A stretch of 64,000 nucleotides of DNA. It comes from JACPFV01 sp035526825 (GTDB lineage: Bacteria; Pseudomonadota; Gammaproteobacteria; Nevskiales; Nevskiaceae). The notes beneath the pieces are model-generated. The model saw nothing but the letters and a program-made list of their open reading frames with translations. It was not told the DNA's origin and did not search any database. The stretch covers positions 1-64,000 of the forward strand of contig DATLBT010000124.1 in assembly GCA_035526825.1 (NCBI GenBank), written 5' to 3'. Positions 1 to 8,965 of the stretch are shown here, piece after piece (the first letter of the stretch is position 1; each line of letters opens with the position of its first letter). The position numbers and the translations under genes are program-made.

Positions 1-1878
1 GGCTCGGCGGCCCATGGCTTTTTCGAGTGCTACAAGCCGGTCACCGCCCTGACACGCGCTGCACCGTTTGCGAAGGCCGGCAAGCGCACGCCGGTGTTCA
101 CGCGCTTCTCGACCGTCGTCGGCGAACGCGGCTCGCCGGATCTCGCGCGCGACGTGCGGGGCTTTGCCGTGAAGTTCTACACCGACGCGGGCAACTGGGA
201 CCTGGTTGGCAATAACATCCCGGTGTTTTTCATCCAGGACTCGATGAAGTTTCCCGACCTCGTGCACGCCGTGAAGCCCGAGCCGCACCACGCGATGCCG
301 CAGGCCGCGTCGGCGCACGACACGTTCTGGGACTTCGCCGGGCTGATGCCCGAAACCACGCACATGCTGATGTGGGTGATGTCGGACCGCGCCATCCCGC
401 GCAGCTACCGCACGATGCAGGGCTTTGGCGTGCACACCTTCCGCCTGGTCAACGCCGACGGCGAGTCGGTGTTCTGCAAATTTCACTGGAACCCGGTCGC
501 GGGCACGCACTCGGTGGTGTGGGACGAGGCGGTCAAGATCAACGGTGCCGATCCCGACTTCCACCGCCGCGACCTGTGGGAATCGATCGAGGCCGGCGCA
601 TTTCCCGAGTGGGAACTGGGCGTACAGGTCTTCACCGAAAAAGAGGCCGAGGCTTTCAGCTTCGACGTGCTCGACGCAACCAAGATCGTGCCCGAGGAGT
701 TGGTGCCGGTGCGGCCGCTCGGCCGCATGGTGCTGAACCGCAACCCGGACAACTTCTTCGCGGAGACCGAACAGGTCGCGTTCTGCACCGCCAACGTCAT
801 TCCCGGCATCGACTTCAGCAATGACCCGCTGCTCGCCGGGCGCCACCATTCCTACGTCGACACGCAGTTGTCGCGCCTGGGCGGCCCCAACTTCCACGAG
901 CTGCCGATCAACGCGCCGCTGGCCCAGGTGCACAACAACCAGCGCGACGGCATGCACCGCCAGGCGATTCCGCGCGGACGCGTCGCCTATGAGCCCAACT
1001 CGCTCGGCGGCGGCTGCCCGTTCCAGGCCGGCATGAAGGGGTTCGTGTCATTCCCTGGGCCGATGACCGAGGACAAGGTCCGCGGCAAGCCTGAGCGGTT
1101 CGCCGACCATTTCACGCAGGCGAGACTGTTCTGGAACAGCCAGACCGATGTCGAGAAGGCGCACATCGTCGGCGCGTTCCGGTTCGAGTTGACCAAGGTG
1201 CAGACGCAGGCGATTCGCGAGCGCATCGTGTCGATGCTGGCCAATGTCGACGACGTGCTGGCCGCGAACGTCGCGGCCGGACTGGGCATCCCGGTGCCGC
1301 CCGCGCAGCCGCGTGCGCTCGCGCGGCCGGTAAAGCCCGAGGTCACGGAATCCGCGGCGCTGTCGCTGTTCGCCCGGCCCGGCGACGGCAGCATCGCTGG
1401 CCGGCGCATCGCGCTGATCGTGTGCGACGGCGTGCAGGGCGAGCCCTTGCGCGCAGTGCACCGCAGCCTCGCTCGTGAGGGTGCCGTGCCGCGCTTCGTC
1501 GGCCTGCGCCTTGGCGCGGTCCAGCCCGAGGACGGCGAGCCGCTGCACGTGGAGATCACGCTGGAGACGGCGCCGTCTGTGTTGTGGGATGCCGTGGTGC
1601 TGCCCGGCGGCGACGCTGCAGCACAAACACTGGCGCAAGCCGGGCAAGTCGCGGAGTTCATCAAGGATCAGTACCGGCACTGCAAGCCGCTGCTGGCGAT
1701 CGGTGCTTCGTCCGCGCTGCTGGAGGCGGCGGGCGCCTCCGTCACGCTGCCGGACGGGAAGCCGGACCCTGGCGTCGTTTTGGCGAAGTCCGCATCGAAG
1801 GACGCCATCGCCCGGCTCGTCGCCGCGATCGCGCGGCACCGTCACTTCGAGCGCGAGATCGATCCGCCGCCGGTCTAG
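1..1878 (+). CDS. katE: large-subunit catalase with C-terminal DJ-1/PfpI-like domain (5' partial)
   Basis: Haem catalase, H2O2 to water and oxygen. The reading frame is open from base 1, so the start and the N-terminal arm with the distal catalytic His are outside the window. Visible catalase landmarks are the GSAAHGFFE stretch at the very start, the VGNNIPVFF segment with the distal Asn, and the proximal haem-ligand motif RHHSYVDTQ followed by GGPNFHELPIN. After the catalase core (about 400 residues here) a flavodoxin/DJ-1-like domain of about 150 residues follows (VVLPGGDAAA, LLAIGASSALL). This domain is typical of the HPII/KatE large-subunit clade and absent from small-subunit catalases. 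No adjacent oxidative-stress regulator is visible on this side. Confidence 0.95.
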   Translation, partial: GSAAHGFFECYKPVTALTRAAPFAKAGKRTPVFTRFSTVVGERGSPDLARDVRGFAVKFYTDAGNWDLVGNNIPVFFIQDSMKFPDLVHAVKPEPHHAMPQAASAHDTFWDFAGLMPETTHMLMWVMSDRAIPRSYRTMQGFGVHTFRLVNADGESVFCKFHWNPVAGTHSVVWDEAVKINGADPDFHRRDLWESIEAGAFPEWELGVQVFTEKEAEAFSFDVLDATKIVPEELVPVRPLGRMVLNRNPDNFFAETEQVAFCTANVIPGIDFSNDPLLAGRHHSYVDTQLSRLGGPNFHELPINAPLAQVHNNQRDGMHRQAIPRGRVAYEPNSLGGGCPFQAGMKGFVSFPGPMTEDKVRGKPERFADHFTQARLFWNSQTDVEKAHIVGAFRFELTKVQTQAIRERIVSMLANVDDVLAANVAAGLGIPVPPAQPRALARPVKPEVTESAALSLFARPGDGSIAGRRIALIVCDGVQGEPLRAVHRSLAREGAVPRFVGLRLGAVQPEDGEPLHVEITLETAPSVLWDAVVLPGGDAAAQTLAQAGQVAEFIKDQYRHCKPLLAIGASSALLEAAGASVTLPDGKPDPGVVLAKSASKDAIARLVAAIARHRHFEREIDPPPV

Positions 1879-2000
1879 GGGACCCCCGGCGGCCCCGCTC
1901 GCTTGAAAACGGCCCGGCTCCATATAAGGTCTGAGGACGTTTTTCCTATTCCAATCCGGCGATTGAACGGGGATACTAAGCGCCAGTCCAGGGAGCCAGC

Positions 2001-2915
2001 ATGTTTCGTTTGACGGCCGCGATTGCACTCGCGACATCTATCTGCGTGCCCGGCACCCTGCTGGCTGTGCAGGCCGACACCTCGGTTGCGGAAACCCCAG
2101 CCGGGGCCACCCACATTCCCGCCCTGGCGGCCAAGCCGACCTTCGAGCGCCTTGCGCTGAAGTCGCGCTCGTTCCTCGTCATCGACCAGGACAGCGGCGA
2201 GCTGATCGCGGCAAAGAACGCGGACGCCGTGCTGCCGGTCGCCTCGCTGACCAAGATCATGACCGCACTGGTGGTGCTCGACGCCAAGCAACCCCTCGAC
2301 GAGATGCTGGTGATCACCGCTGACGACGTCGACCGCGAAAAGCGCACACCTTCGCGCCTGCGTGTTGGCGCGCGCCTGAGTCGCGACGACCTCATGATCC
2401 TCTCGCTGATGGCGTCCGAGAATCGGGCCGCCACGGCGCTGAGCCGCAACTATCCGGGCGGCCGCGCCGCCTTCATCGCGAAGATGAACGAGAAGGCGCG
2501 CGCGCTGGGTATGAAGAGCACCCGGTTCGCCGACGCCGCTGGCCTGTCGCGCAATAGTGTGTCGAGCGCGCGCGACCTGCACCTGCTGCTCACCGAGGCG
2601 GCCACGCACCCGCTGATCAACGCTTACTCCACGCGCCAGCAGCACACGGTGCGCGTCGGCAGGCAGCGCCTGAAGTTCGGCTCGAGCAACCGGCTGGTGC
2701 GCCACTCCTCGTGGAACATCGAAATGCAGAAGACCGGCTACACGAATGAAGCGGGGCGCTGCCTGCTGATGCAAGCGCGCGTCGCCAACCGGCGCCTCGC
2801 CATGGTGTTCCTCGACTCGGTTGGCAAGCTCACGCGCTACGGCGATGCCGCCCGCGTTCGCCGCCAGGTCGAGCTCGGCGACATCAAGAAAGTCCGCGCC
2901 AAGGCCAAGGGTTAG
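2001..2915 (+). CDS. pbpG: periplasmic D-alanyl-D-alanine endopeptidase, PBP7 family
   Basis: Serine peptidase of the low-molecular-weight penicillin-binding protein family (S11) that acts on peptidoglycan in the periplasm. The three active-site motifs are present: SLTK at residues 82-85 (nucleophile Ser82), SEN at 139-141, and KTG at 244-246. Residues 1-25 form a signal peptide. At 304 residues, without the C-terminal amphipathic anchor domain of DacA-type carboxypeptidases, it fits the PbpG/PBP7 endopeptidases better than DacA. A GGGAG Shine-Dalgarno lies 6 bases before the ATG. It is monocistronic, in a gap after the catalase. Confidence 0.88.
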   Translation: MFRLTAAIALATSICVPGTLLAVQADTSVAETPAGATHIPALAAKPTFERLALKSRSFLVIDQDSGELIAAKNADAVLPVASLTKIMTALVVLDAKQPLDEMLVITADDVDREKRTPSRLRVGARLSRDDLMILSLMASENRAATALSRNYPGGRAAFIAKMNEKARALGMKSTRFADAAGLSRNSVSSARDLHLLLTEAATHPLINAYSTRQQHTVRVGRQRLKFGSSNRLVRHSSWNIEMQKTGYTNEAGRCLLMQARVANRRLAMVFLDSVGKLTRYGDAARVRRQVELGDIKKVRAKAKG

Positions 2916-3029
2916 GCGAGCGCGCCATCGGCGCGCCGACCACGAACCCGCGCGCTGTCTGCGTTTCGCGACATTTCGTCGGCCACGCCGACCCTTTAAA
3001 CTTGTCCGTCGCGCCGACGGAACGCGTCG

Positions 3030-3380
3030 TTGAAAACGCTGAAGTGGACCAAGACTGACAAGAACGCCTGGCACCGCCTGCTCGATGTCGACCTGCGCTC
3101 GCTCGACGGCACCGGCGTCTATGTCCTCTGGCACGGCGGTTTTCCCAGCCGTGTGGTCCATGTCGGCTACGGGGAGTTGTCACAGGAATTTGCCGCGCAG
3201 CGCACCGACCCGGCCGTGCGGGCCTTCCTCGACTACGGCCCCCTGTTCGTCACATGGGCATTGGTGAGCGACGTTTCCGTCGCGGAGGGAATTTCGCGCC
3301 ACCTCGAGGAAAATCTGCGTCCACTAATTGCAGACGGTCCGTACTCGGTCGAGCCGATAGCGGTGCAGTCCCCTTTTTGA
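3030..3380 (+). CDS. hypothetical protein, possibly related to the GIY-YIG fold
   Basis: 116-residue protein starting at TTG. The pattern GVYVLWHGG, then VVHVGYGE, then LFVTWALVSDVSVAEGISRHLEENLRPL and a terminal PIAVQSPF resembles small uncharacterised proteobacterial proteins with a GIY-YIG-like beginning. I cannot confirm nuclease residues, so no function is assigned. The start has no convincing ribosome site. The 3' third overlaps the convergent gene on the other strand by about 130 bases. A TGTC-N10-GACA dyad sits 74 bases upstream (2956-2973), but no sigma-54 promoter follows it. Confidence 0.65.
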   Translation: MKTLKWTKTDKNAWHRLLDVDLRSLDGTGVYVLWHGGFPSRVVHVGYGELSQEFAAQRTDPAVRAFLDYGPLFVTWALVSDVSVAEGISRHLEENLRPLIADGPYSVEPIAVQSPF

Positions 3381-3519
3381 TCGTCGCATCGAGCCCCTCG
3401 ATGATGGCCTCGCTGGCCTCGATCAGCTTCATGTATTGATACCAGGACCATGGTGGCTCCTGGCCACTGCGAACCTGCTCGTAGGCCCAGTCGCGCGTGC
3501 GTTCGAGATTTTTCTTCAT
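3250..3519 (-). CDS. small conserved-looking protein of unknown function, convergent overlap
   Basis: The N-terminal 45 residues look like a genuine protein: MKKNLERTRDWAYEQV, then EPPWSWYQYMKLIEASEAII, an acidic/aromatic pattern I associate with short Xanthomonadales proteins. The C-terminal 45 residues are read from DNA that also encodes, on the other strand, the end of the 3030-3380 gene, and they are basic and low in complexity. The start chosen is the ATG at 3519; an ATG two codons upstream (3525) is possible. Either the two genes truly overlap tail to tail, or this gene has lost its natural stop and reads on. Confidence 0.55.
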   Translation of the reverse strand: MKKNLERTRDWAYEQVRSGQEPPWSWYQYMKLIEASEAIIEGLDATIKKGTAPLSARPSTDRLQLVDADFPRGGAKFPPRRKRRSPMPM

Positions 3520-3660
3520 AGTCATCTTTCGAAAGCAGCGGATGGCTACAGTTTCGCAAAACCTGCGTGGACTTCGTCGCGAAAACAAGACAGTCTGGAA
3601 AGGTTCCGCCGATCGACGCGCGAGACCGCTAGAATCGCGCGCCCCGACTGATGGACCGCC

Positions 3661-5109
3661 GTGACACCCACCGCCCCGCCCCTCCCGCCGCGCCAGCGCT
3701 GGCTCGCCTTGTACATGCTGTGCACCGGCGTATTGATGATGGTGCTCGACACCACCGTCGTCACCGTCGCGCTGCCCTCGATCCAGGCCGACCTTGGCTT
3801 CAGCGGAAGCTCGCTCGTCTGGGTGCTCAACGCCTACATGCTCACCTTCGGCGGCTTCCTGCTGCTCGGTGGCCGGCTTGGTGACTTGTTTGGCCAGCGC
3901 AAGCTGTTCTTGCTCGGGTTGGCCGTATTCACGGTGGCGTCACTCGCGTGCGGGCTCGCCTACAGCCAGGCGCTGCTGGTGGTGGCGCGCGGCGTGCAAG
4001 GCGTAGCCGGCGCCGTGGTCAGCGCGGTGGCGCTCGCGCTGATCATGAACCTGTTCACCGAGGAGAAGGAGCGCGTGCAGGCCATGGGCATCTACGGCTT
4101 CGTCATGGCGGCGGGCGGCAGCCTGGGCGAAGTTCTCGGCGGCGTCATGACCAAGTTCCTCGGCTGGGAATCGGTGTTCCTCATCAACCTGCCGATCGGC
4201 GTCGGCGTGTACTGGGCCTGCACCAAGCTGCTGCCGGTCGACGCCGTCGCCAACGGTCCGCGCAAGCTCGACATCGGCGGCGCCGTGACGGTGACCCTGG
4301 GATTGCTGCTCGCGGTGTACGCGGTCATTGACGCCAATAACGCGGGCTGGACCTCGCCGCAGACCCTGACGCTGCTCGGCGTCGCCGCGCTGCTCATTGC
4401 CGCGTTCCTCGTGATCGAGTCCAGGGTCGAGCGACCGCTGATGCCGCTGCGGCTGTTCGCGCTGCGCAACGTCGCGGTTGCCAACGTCGTCGGCGTGCTG
4501 TGGGCGGCGGGCATGTTCGCGTGGTTCGTGATCAGCGCGCTCTACATGCAGCACGTCCTCGGCTACGACCCGCTGCAGGTCGGCCTCGCGTTCCTGCCCG
4601 CCGACGTGATCATGGCCGCGTTCTCGGTCGGCCTGTCGGCGAAAATGGTGATGCGCTACGGCCTGCGCGGGCCGTTGTGGCTTGGCCTCGCCATCGCGGC
4701 GGTCGGCCTGTTGTGGCTTGCGCGCGCGCCGATCGCGGCGAACTTCTGGATCGACATCCTGCCCAGCATGCTGCTGCTGGGCCTCGGCGCCGGCATGGCG
4801 TTCAATCCCGCGCTGCTGGCTGCGATGAACGACGTCCACCCCAGCGAGTCCGGGCTCGCCTCGGGCGTGGTCAACACGAGCTTCATGATGGGCGGCGCGC
4901 TCGGGCTCGCGGTGCTGGCCGCGGCTGCGGAGGCGCGCAGCGCGAGTCTCGCTGCGGCCGGCGCGGAAACGGTGGTTTCGCTGTACGGCGGCTACCAGCT
5001 CGCCTTCCTGCTGGGCGCGATCATCACCGCCCTTGCCGCACTGATCGGCGGGCTGCTGCTGAAACCCAAGGCGTCCCCACCGGATGTCGCTGCGGCGGCT
5101 GTGCACTGA
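3661..5109 (+). CDS. MFS multidrug transporter, DHA2 (EmrB/QacA) family
   Basis: Inner-membrane drug:H+ antiporter of 482 residues with about 14 hydrophobic segments, as usual for the DHA2 subfamily. Family motifs seen are LDTTVVTVALPSI in the first helix (motif D1), GGRLGDLFGQRK in the loop after helix 2 (motif A), and the Gly-rich region of helix 5. The start is GTG at 3661. There is no adjacent EmrA-type adaptor or TetR regulator. Its 3' end faces the TonB receptor gene across a shared terminator. Confidence 0.9.
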   Translation: MTPTAPPLPPRQRWLALYMLCTGVLMMVLDTTVVTVALPSIQADLGFSGSSLVWVLNAYMLTFGGFLLLGGRLGDLFGQRKLFLLGLAVFTVASLACGLAYSQALLVVARGVQGVAGAVVSAVALALIMNLFTEEKERVQAMGIYGFVMAAGGSLGEVLGGVMTKFLGWESVFLINLPIGVGVYWACTKLLPVDAVANGPRKLDIGGAVTVTLGLLLAVYAVIDANNAGWTSPQTLTLLGVAALLIAAFLVIESRVERPLMPLRLFALRNVAVANVVGVLWAAGMFAWFVISALYMQHVLGYDPLQVGLAFLPADVIMAAFSVGLSAKMVMRYGLRGPLWLGLAIAAVGLLWLARAPIAANFWIDILPSMLLLGLGAGMAFNPALLAAMNDVHPSESGLASGVVNTSFMMGGALGLAVLAAAAEARSASLAAAGAETVVSLYGGYQLAFLLGAIITALAALIGGLLLKPKASPPDVAAAAVH

Positions 5110-5118
5110 AATCAAAAC

Positions 5119-5150
5119 AAGGCACGCAAAGGCGCCGTGCCTTCTTTATT
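5119..5150. terminator. bidirectional hairpin terminator between convergent genes
   Basis: Inverted repeat AAGGCAC (5119-5125) and GTGCCTT (5137-5143) with an 11-base loop. It is followed by a T-rich stretch on the plus strand and, read on the minus strand, also leads into a T-rich run, so it could serve both the MFS gene and the TonB receptor gene. Confidence 0.6.
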
Positions 5151-7211
5151 CTATTTTTTCTGGCCCCACTCGACAGCAACGGTCGCGAGCCACGACCGCG
5201 GCGCGCCGGGCTCGTAGTAGCGCGCGTTGCCTTCGTTGACGATCACGCTGGGCGCGTAGGCGCGGTCCAGCAGGTTGTCGCCGCGCAGCGAGAGCTTCAG
5301 CGCCAGCGGCGAGAACTCCCAGCGATGCGCCGCGCGCAAGCCGACCACGCCGTAGCCGGCGGCGAACTCGGCGTTGGCGTCGTTGACTGCCCGCCGGCCC
5401 GCTGCACGCCACTCCGCAGCGAGCTCGATCCCGCGAAAGCGGCGACTTAGCTCCGCATACGCGCTCTCGCGCGGCACCGCGGGCAACCGGTTGCCGGGCG
5501 CAACGGGCACGTCAGGCGTCAGGCACGGCGGCGGACCACAGGTCGAAAAGCCTTCGCGGTAACGCGCATCGATGTACGTGGCCGCTCCGAGCGCGTGCCA
5601 CTCCGCAAACTCACCGCGCCATTCGAGCTCCACGCCCTGGCGCCGGCTCGCACCGCCGTTCTGGAACGTCGCGCGCCCGCCGCTGTTGCTGCGCGGCGTG
5701 AGCTCGCTGTCGACGTCAGCCTGGAACAATGCCAGGTCGGCGCGCTGCCCGGCGCCGCGCCACTTGGCGCCGAGCTCGAACTGGTGGCTGACCTGGGGGC
5801 GCAAGCCTGCGTTGAGTCCGGCGGATCCGTCCGCGCGATAAGCGAGTTCGTTCAGCGTCGGCGTCTCGTAGCCGCGTCCGGCACTGGCATAAATGCCGAG
5901 CGTCGGCCTGACTTCCCAGCGCAGTCCCACCGCCGGATTGACGAAATGAAATTGCCGCGACCCCGAATCGTCTCCGTTGGAAACGTAACGATCGGCCGAG
6001 TGCACGCGCACCGCACCGCTGCGTACCCCCGCCCCGCCGCTGAGGCGCCCCGCGTCCCACTGCAGCTGCAGGTATTGATCGAAGGCCGACAGCAGGTTGT
6101 CCTCGTCGCGGCGAAGCGCGCCGGTGACGCCGAGTTGCGCGCCGTCGAAGTTCTCGTAGCCGCGCCGTGTCTCATCCTGCCGTTCGCCGGTGAGGCCCGC
6201 GATCACGACGAAGCCGTCGGTCGCGATCGAACCGCGCAGTTCGGCGCCGACGGTGTCGCGCGCGAGCTCGACCACGCCGCCGGCATGGCGCGGATCGGCC
6301 TGCGCCGCGGCGGGGATCGCCAGCCACTGCGTCACGTCGCGCGTCCCACCCCAGGCTCCAAGATCGAGCGACGCGCCCGGCACCAGCGCATGGCGCCACT
6401 GCGCGCCGGCCTGCGACTGGCGCGCGTCCTTGCGCGCGTCGAAGGCGATGGCCTGCGGCGCGGTCTGGCGCGGATCGGCCACGAACTGCGCCCGCGTCAA
6501 CCCGAGCGGATCCTGCGCCGGCTGGTCCCAGTGACTTGCGAGCAGCACGATGCGGTCTCGGTCGGAGTCCCACTGCCCACGGGCGAAGCCGAGCGTGCGC
6601 CGCGCCGCGCTGTGCGGGCGGAAGCCCTCGATGTCGAAGCGCGACCACTCGCCGGCGCCGGCGAGTGCATCGCGCCGAACGCCGGCGTGCACGCGCTGCT
6701 GGCGCTCGCCGAATGCGCCGGCCTGCGTCGCGACTTCCGCGAAATCACCGGCCGGCGCTGCGCTGTGCAGCGCAATGACGCCGCCCGAGCTGCTGCCATA
6801 GAGCGCCGAATACGGCCCGCGCAGAACCTCGATGCGATTGGCGCTGCCGAGGTTGAAGTGGGTCAGCTGCCCCTGCCCGTCCGGCGCGGATGCCGGGATG
6901 CCGTCCGTGTACAGCCGCACCCCGCGCACACCGAAACCCGCGCGCGCGCCGAAGCCGCGAACCGACAGCTGCACGTCCTGCGCGTAATTGCTGCGAGAAG
7001 ACGAGGCAACACCGGGAACGCGGACCAGCGCCTCGGCGAGGCTGATGCCGGGCCCGGCATCCTCGAGCGCGTCGCGGTCGATCGTGGAAATGGAGAACGG
7101 CGCGGCCGACGCCGCCTGCGGCTCGCGGCTGCCGGTCACCACCAGCGGATCGAGCGCGACCGGCTCGACGATCGACGCCGCCAGCAGCAGGACCGCTGCC
7201 GGCCAGTGCAC
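5151..7211 (-). CDS. TonB-dependent outer-membrane receptor
   Basis: 686 residues: a short signal peptide, then a plug domain at about 25-150 (LVVTGSREPQ near the start, VQLSVRGFGARAGFGVRGVR, EVLRGPYSALYGSSSGG), then a beta-barrel to the C-terminus. The region with RAGFGVRG and YTDGIP resembles siderophore or metal-complex receptors, but the ligand cannot be told. The start is GTG at 7211, which overlaps the stop codon of the upstream sugar-dehydrogenase-like gene by one base (TAGTG), so the two are translationally coupled. It is the last gene of the leftward run 8958-5151. Confidence 0.9.
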   Translation of the reverse strand: MHWPAAVLLLAASIVEPVALDPLVVTGSREPQAASAAPFSISTIDRDALEDAGPGISLAEALVRVPGVASSSRSNYAQDVQLSVRGFGARAGFGVRGVRLYTDGIPASAPDGQGQLTHFNLGSANRIEVLRGPYSALYGSSSGGVIALHSAAPAGDFAEVATQAGAFGERQQRVHAGVRRDALAGAGEWSRFDIEGFRPHSAARRTLGFARGQWDSDRDRIVLLASHWDQPAQDPLGLTRAQFVADPRQTAPQAIAFDARKDARQSQAGAQWRHALVPGASLDLGAWGGTRDVTQWLAIPAAAQADPRHAGGVVELARDTVGAELRGSIATDGFVVIAGLTGERQDETRRGYENFDGAQLGVTGALRRDEDNLLSAFDQYLQLQWDAGRLSGGAGVRSGAVRVHSADRYVSNGDDSGSRQFHFVNPAVGLRWEVRPTLGIYASAGRGYETPTLNELAYRADGSAGLNAGLRPQVSHQFELGAKWRGAGQRADLALFQADVDSELTPRSNSGGRATFQNGGASRRQGVELEWRGEFAEWHALGAATYIDARYREGFSTCGPPPCLTPDVPVAPGNRLPAVPRESAYAELSRRFRGIELAAEWRAAGRRAVNDANAEFAAGYGVVGLRAAHRWEFSPLALKLSLRGDNLLDRAYAPSVIVNEGNARYYEPGAPRSWLATVAVEWGQKK

Positions 7212-8539
7212 TACTTTTGCGCGCCGCCCGCGGCGCTGATGCGCCAGATCACGTTGCCGACGTCGTCGGCCACCAGCAGGCCGCCGCGCGCGTCGATCGC
7301 CACGCCGACCGGACGGCCCTGCGCCTTTCCGTCATCGGAAAGAAAACCGGTCAGCACGTCCTGCGGTCCGCCCTGCGGCTGTCCATTGCGGAACGGCACG
7401 AAGATGACCTTGTAGCCGCTCGCAGGGCGGCGATTCCACGAGCCGTGCTGGCCGATGAACATGCCTTGCGCGTACTGCGCGCCCAACGTGTTGCCGCCCG
7501 ACCACGCCAGCCCCAGCGAGCCGGTGTGCGCGCCGAGCGCGTAGTCCGGCTTGATCGCTTTGGCGACCATGGCCGGATTCGCCGGCTCGACGCGCTCGTC
7601 GACGTTCTGGCCGTAGTAGCTCCACGGCCAGCCGTAGAAGCCGCCGTCCTTAACCGAGGTCATGTAGTCCGGCACGAGGTCGTTACCGAGTTCATCGCGC
7701 TCGTTGACCGCGGCCCACAGCGCGCCGGTCTGCGGCTCCCACGCCATGCCCACCGGATTGCGCAAGCCGCTGGCGAACACACGCGTGGCACCGGTGGCGG
7801 CGTCGATCTCGAGGATCGCGGCGCGATTCTCCTCCTCCGCCATGCCATGGTCAGCGATGTTGCTGTTCGAGCCGACGCCGACGTAGAGCTTGCGGCCGTC
7901 CTTGCTCGCGACGAGGCTCTTGGTCCAGTGGTGGTTGCGGCCCGCGGGCAGCGGCGCGATTTTCACCGGCCTGCTTTGCAGGCTCTGCGCGCCGGTTTGG
8001 TACGGGATGCGGACGAGCGCATCGGCATTGGCGACGTAGAAGGTGTCGCCCACCAGCGCCATGCCGAACGGCGACGTCAGCTCCGCCAGGAACGTGGAGC
8101 GCGTCTCGGCCACACCATCACCATCGGCGTCGCGAAGCAATGTGATGCGATCGGCGCTGGGCACGCCGGCCCCGGCGCGCTTCATCAGGTATTTCATCGC
8201 ACGGCCTTCAAGACCCTTGCTGTCGATCTCCTTTGATGGCACCGGCCGGTTTGACTCCGCCACGAGCACGTCGCCATTGGGCAGCACGTAGACCCAGCGC
8301 GGGTGCTCGAGTCCACCAGCGAATTGCGTAAGGGTGAGTCCGGGCGCCGCCTGCGGCCGGGCGCCGCTGGGCCAGCCAGTGGCAACCGGCACATGGACGA
8401 CCGGAATCGCCGATTCATCCGGCGGCGGCAATCGCGGATCCGGTCCGAAGCCCTGCTCGATCGGCTGGTTGGAGCTGCAGCCGCAGGCCACCGACATCGC
8501 GGCCGCCGCCAGCGTCAGCACCCCGCCGGCGGCTTTCAC
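7211..8539 (-). CDS. sorbosone dehydrogenase-like (PQQ-type beta-propeller) lipoprotein
   Basis: Soluble glucose/sorbosone dehydrogenase-like six-bladed propeller: LEHPRWVYVLPNGDVLVAESN, LLRDADGDGVAETR, KLYVGVGSNSNIADHG, GLRNPVGMAWEP, GSWNRRPASGYKVIFVPF. The start is placed at the GTG at 8539, which gives a signal sequence with a lipoprotein-like Cys (SVACGCSS) and leaves 8 bases after the stop of the preceding gene. The frame is open further upstream but would run through that gene. Likely an exported, membrane-anchored PQQ-dependent oxidoreductase; the substrate is unknown. Coupled to the downstream TonB receptor. Confidence 0.85.
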   Translation of the reverse strand: MKAAGGVLTLAAAAMSVACGCSSNQPIEQGFGPDPRLPPPDESAIPVVHVPVATGWPSGARPQAAPGLTLTQFAGGLEHPRWVYVLPNGDVLVAESNRPVPSKEIDSKGLEGRAMKYLMKRAGAGVPSADRITLLRDADGDGVAETRSTFLAELTSPFGMALVGDTFYVANADALVRIPYQTGAQSLQSRPVKIAPLPAGRNHHWTKSLVASKDGRKLYVGVGSNSNIADHGMAEEENRAAILEIDAATGATRVFASGLRNPVGMAWEPQTGALWAAVNERDELGNDLVPDYMTSVKDGGFYGWPWSYYGQNVDERVEPANPAMVAKAIKPDYALGAHTGSLGLAWSGGNTLGAQYAQGMFIGQHGSWNRRPASGYKVIFVPFRNGQPQGGPQDVLTGFLSDDGKAQGRPVGVAIDARGGLLVADDVGNVIWRISAAGGAQK

Positions 8540-8547
8540 GATTGCGC

Positions 8548-8958
8548 TCAGGCGGGGTTGGTGATCGCGGCCGCCAGCACCAAACCGAAGCCCACCACGG
8601 CGAGCACGGCGTGCAGCAAGACCACGGGAATCGGCAGCGGTTGAAGCTTCGAGTGAAACTGGAGATTGAGCCATGTGCCCCCGGCAGCGGCCACGAGCAG
8701 CACGCCGGTCCCCGCCTTGGCGAGTGTCGGCAACCCCTGCCGGGCCCAGAAGTAAAGCAGCAAGGTTAACGCCGCGCCGGCCAGCAGGCCATGCGCCATC
8801 GCAATCGACGACGGCGGACGCGGGGCGCCGCGCAGGCGGATAACGGTCATCACCACGCCACCGAGTGCAGTGAGCCCCAGCAGCACGGTGGCGGTGTTGA
8901 GCGCGAGGTACGGCTCCATGGGTGGCTGACCGTCACCCATGCGCGGAGTTCCGCCCAC
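8548..8958 (-). CDS. small integral membrane protein, unknown function
   Basis: About 136 residues with four predicted membrane helices (LNTATVLLGLTALGGVVMTV, MAHGLLAGAALTLLLYF, GTGVLLVAAAGGTWL, PVVLLHAVLAVVGFGLVLAA), laid out like the small membrane proteins often found beside sorbosone-dehydrogenase-like genes. The start is uncertain: GTG at 8958 has a GAGG three bases upstream; ATGs at 8940 and 8919 are alternatives, and the last fits the hydrophobic start best. It lies between the DUF6351 lipoprotein and the dehydrogenase-like gene with gaps under 10 bases. Confidence 0.75.
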   Translation of the reverse strand: MGGTPRMGDGQPPMEPYLALNTATVLLGLTALGGVVMTVIRLRGAPRPPSSIAMAHGLLAGAALTLLLYFWARQGLPTLAKAGTGVLLVAAAGGTWLNLQFHSKLQPLPIPVVLLHAVLAVVGFGLVLAAAITNPA

Positions 8959-8965
8959 CGTCCTC

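Noticed and set aside
7211..8674. Longer N-terminus for the sorbosone dehydrogenase-like gene
   Set aside because: The extra 45 codons overlap the preceding membrane-protein gene and are low-complexity. GTG at 8539 gives a lipoprotein signal.
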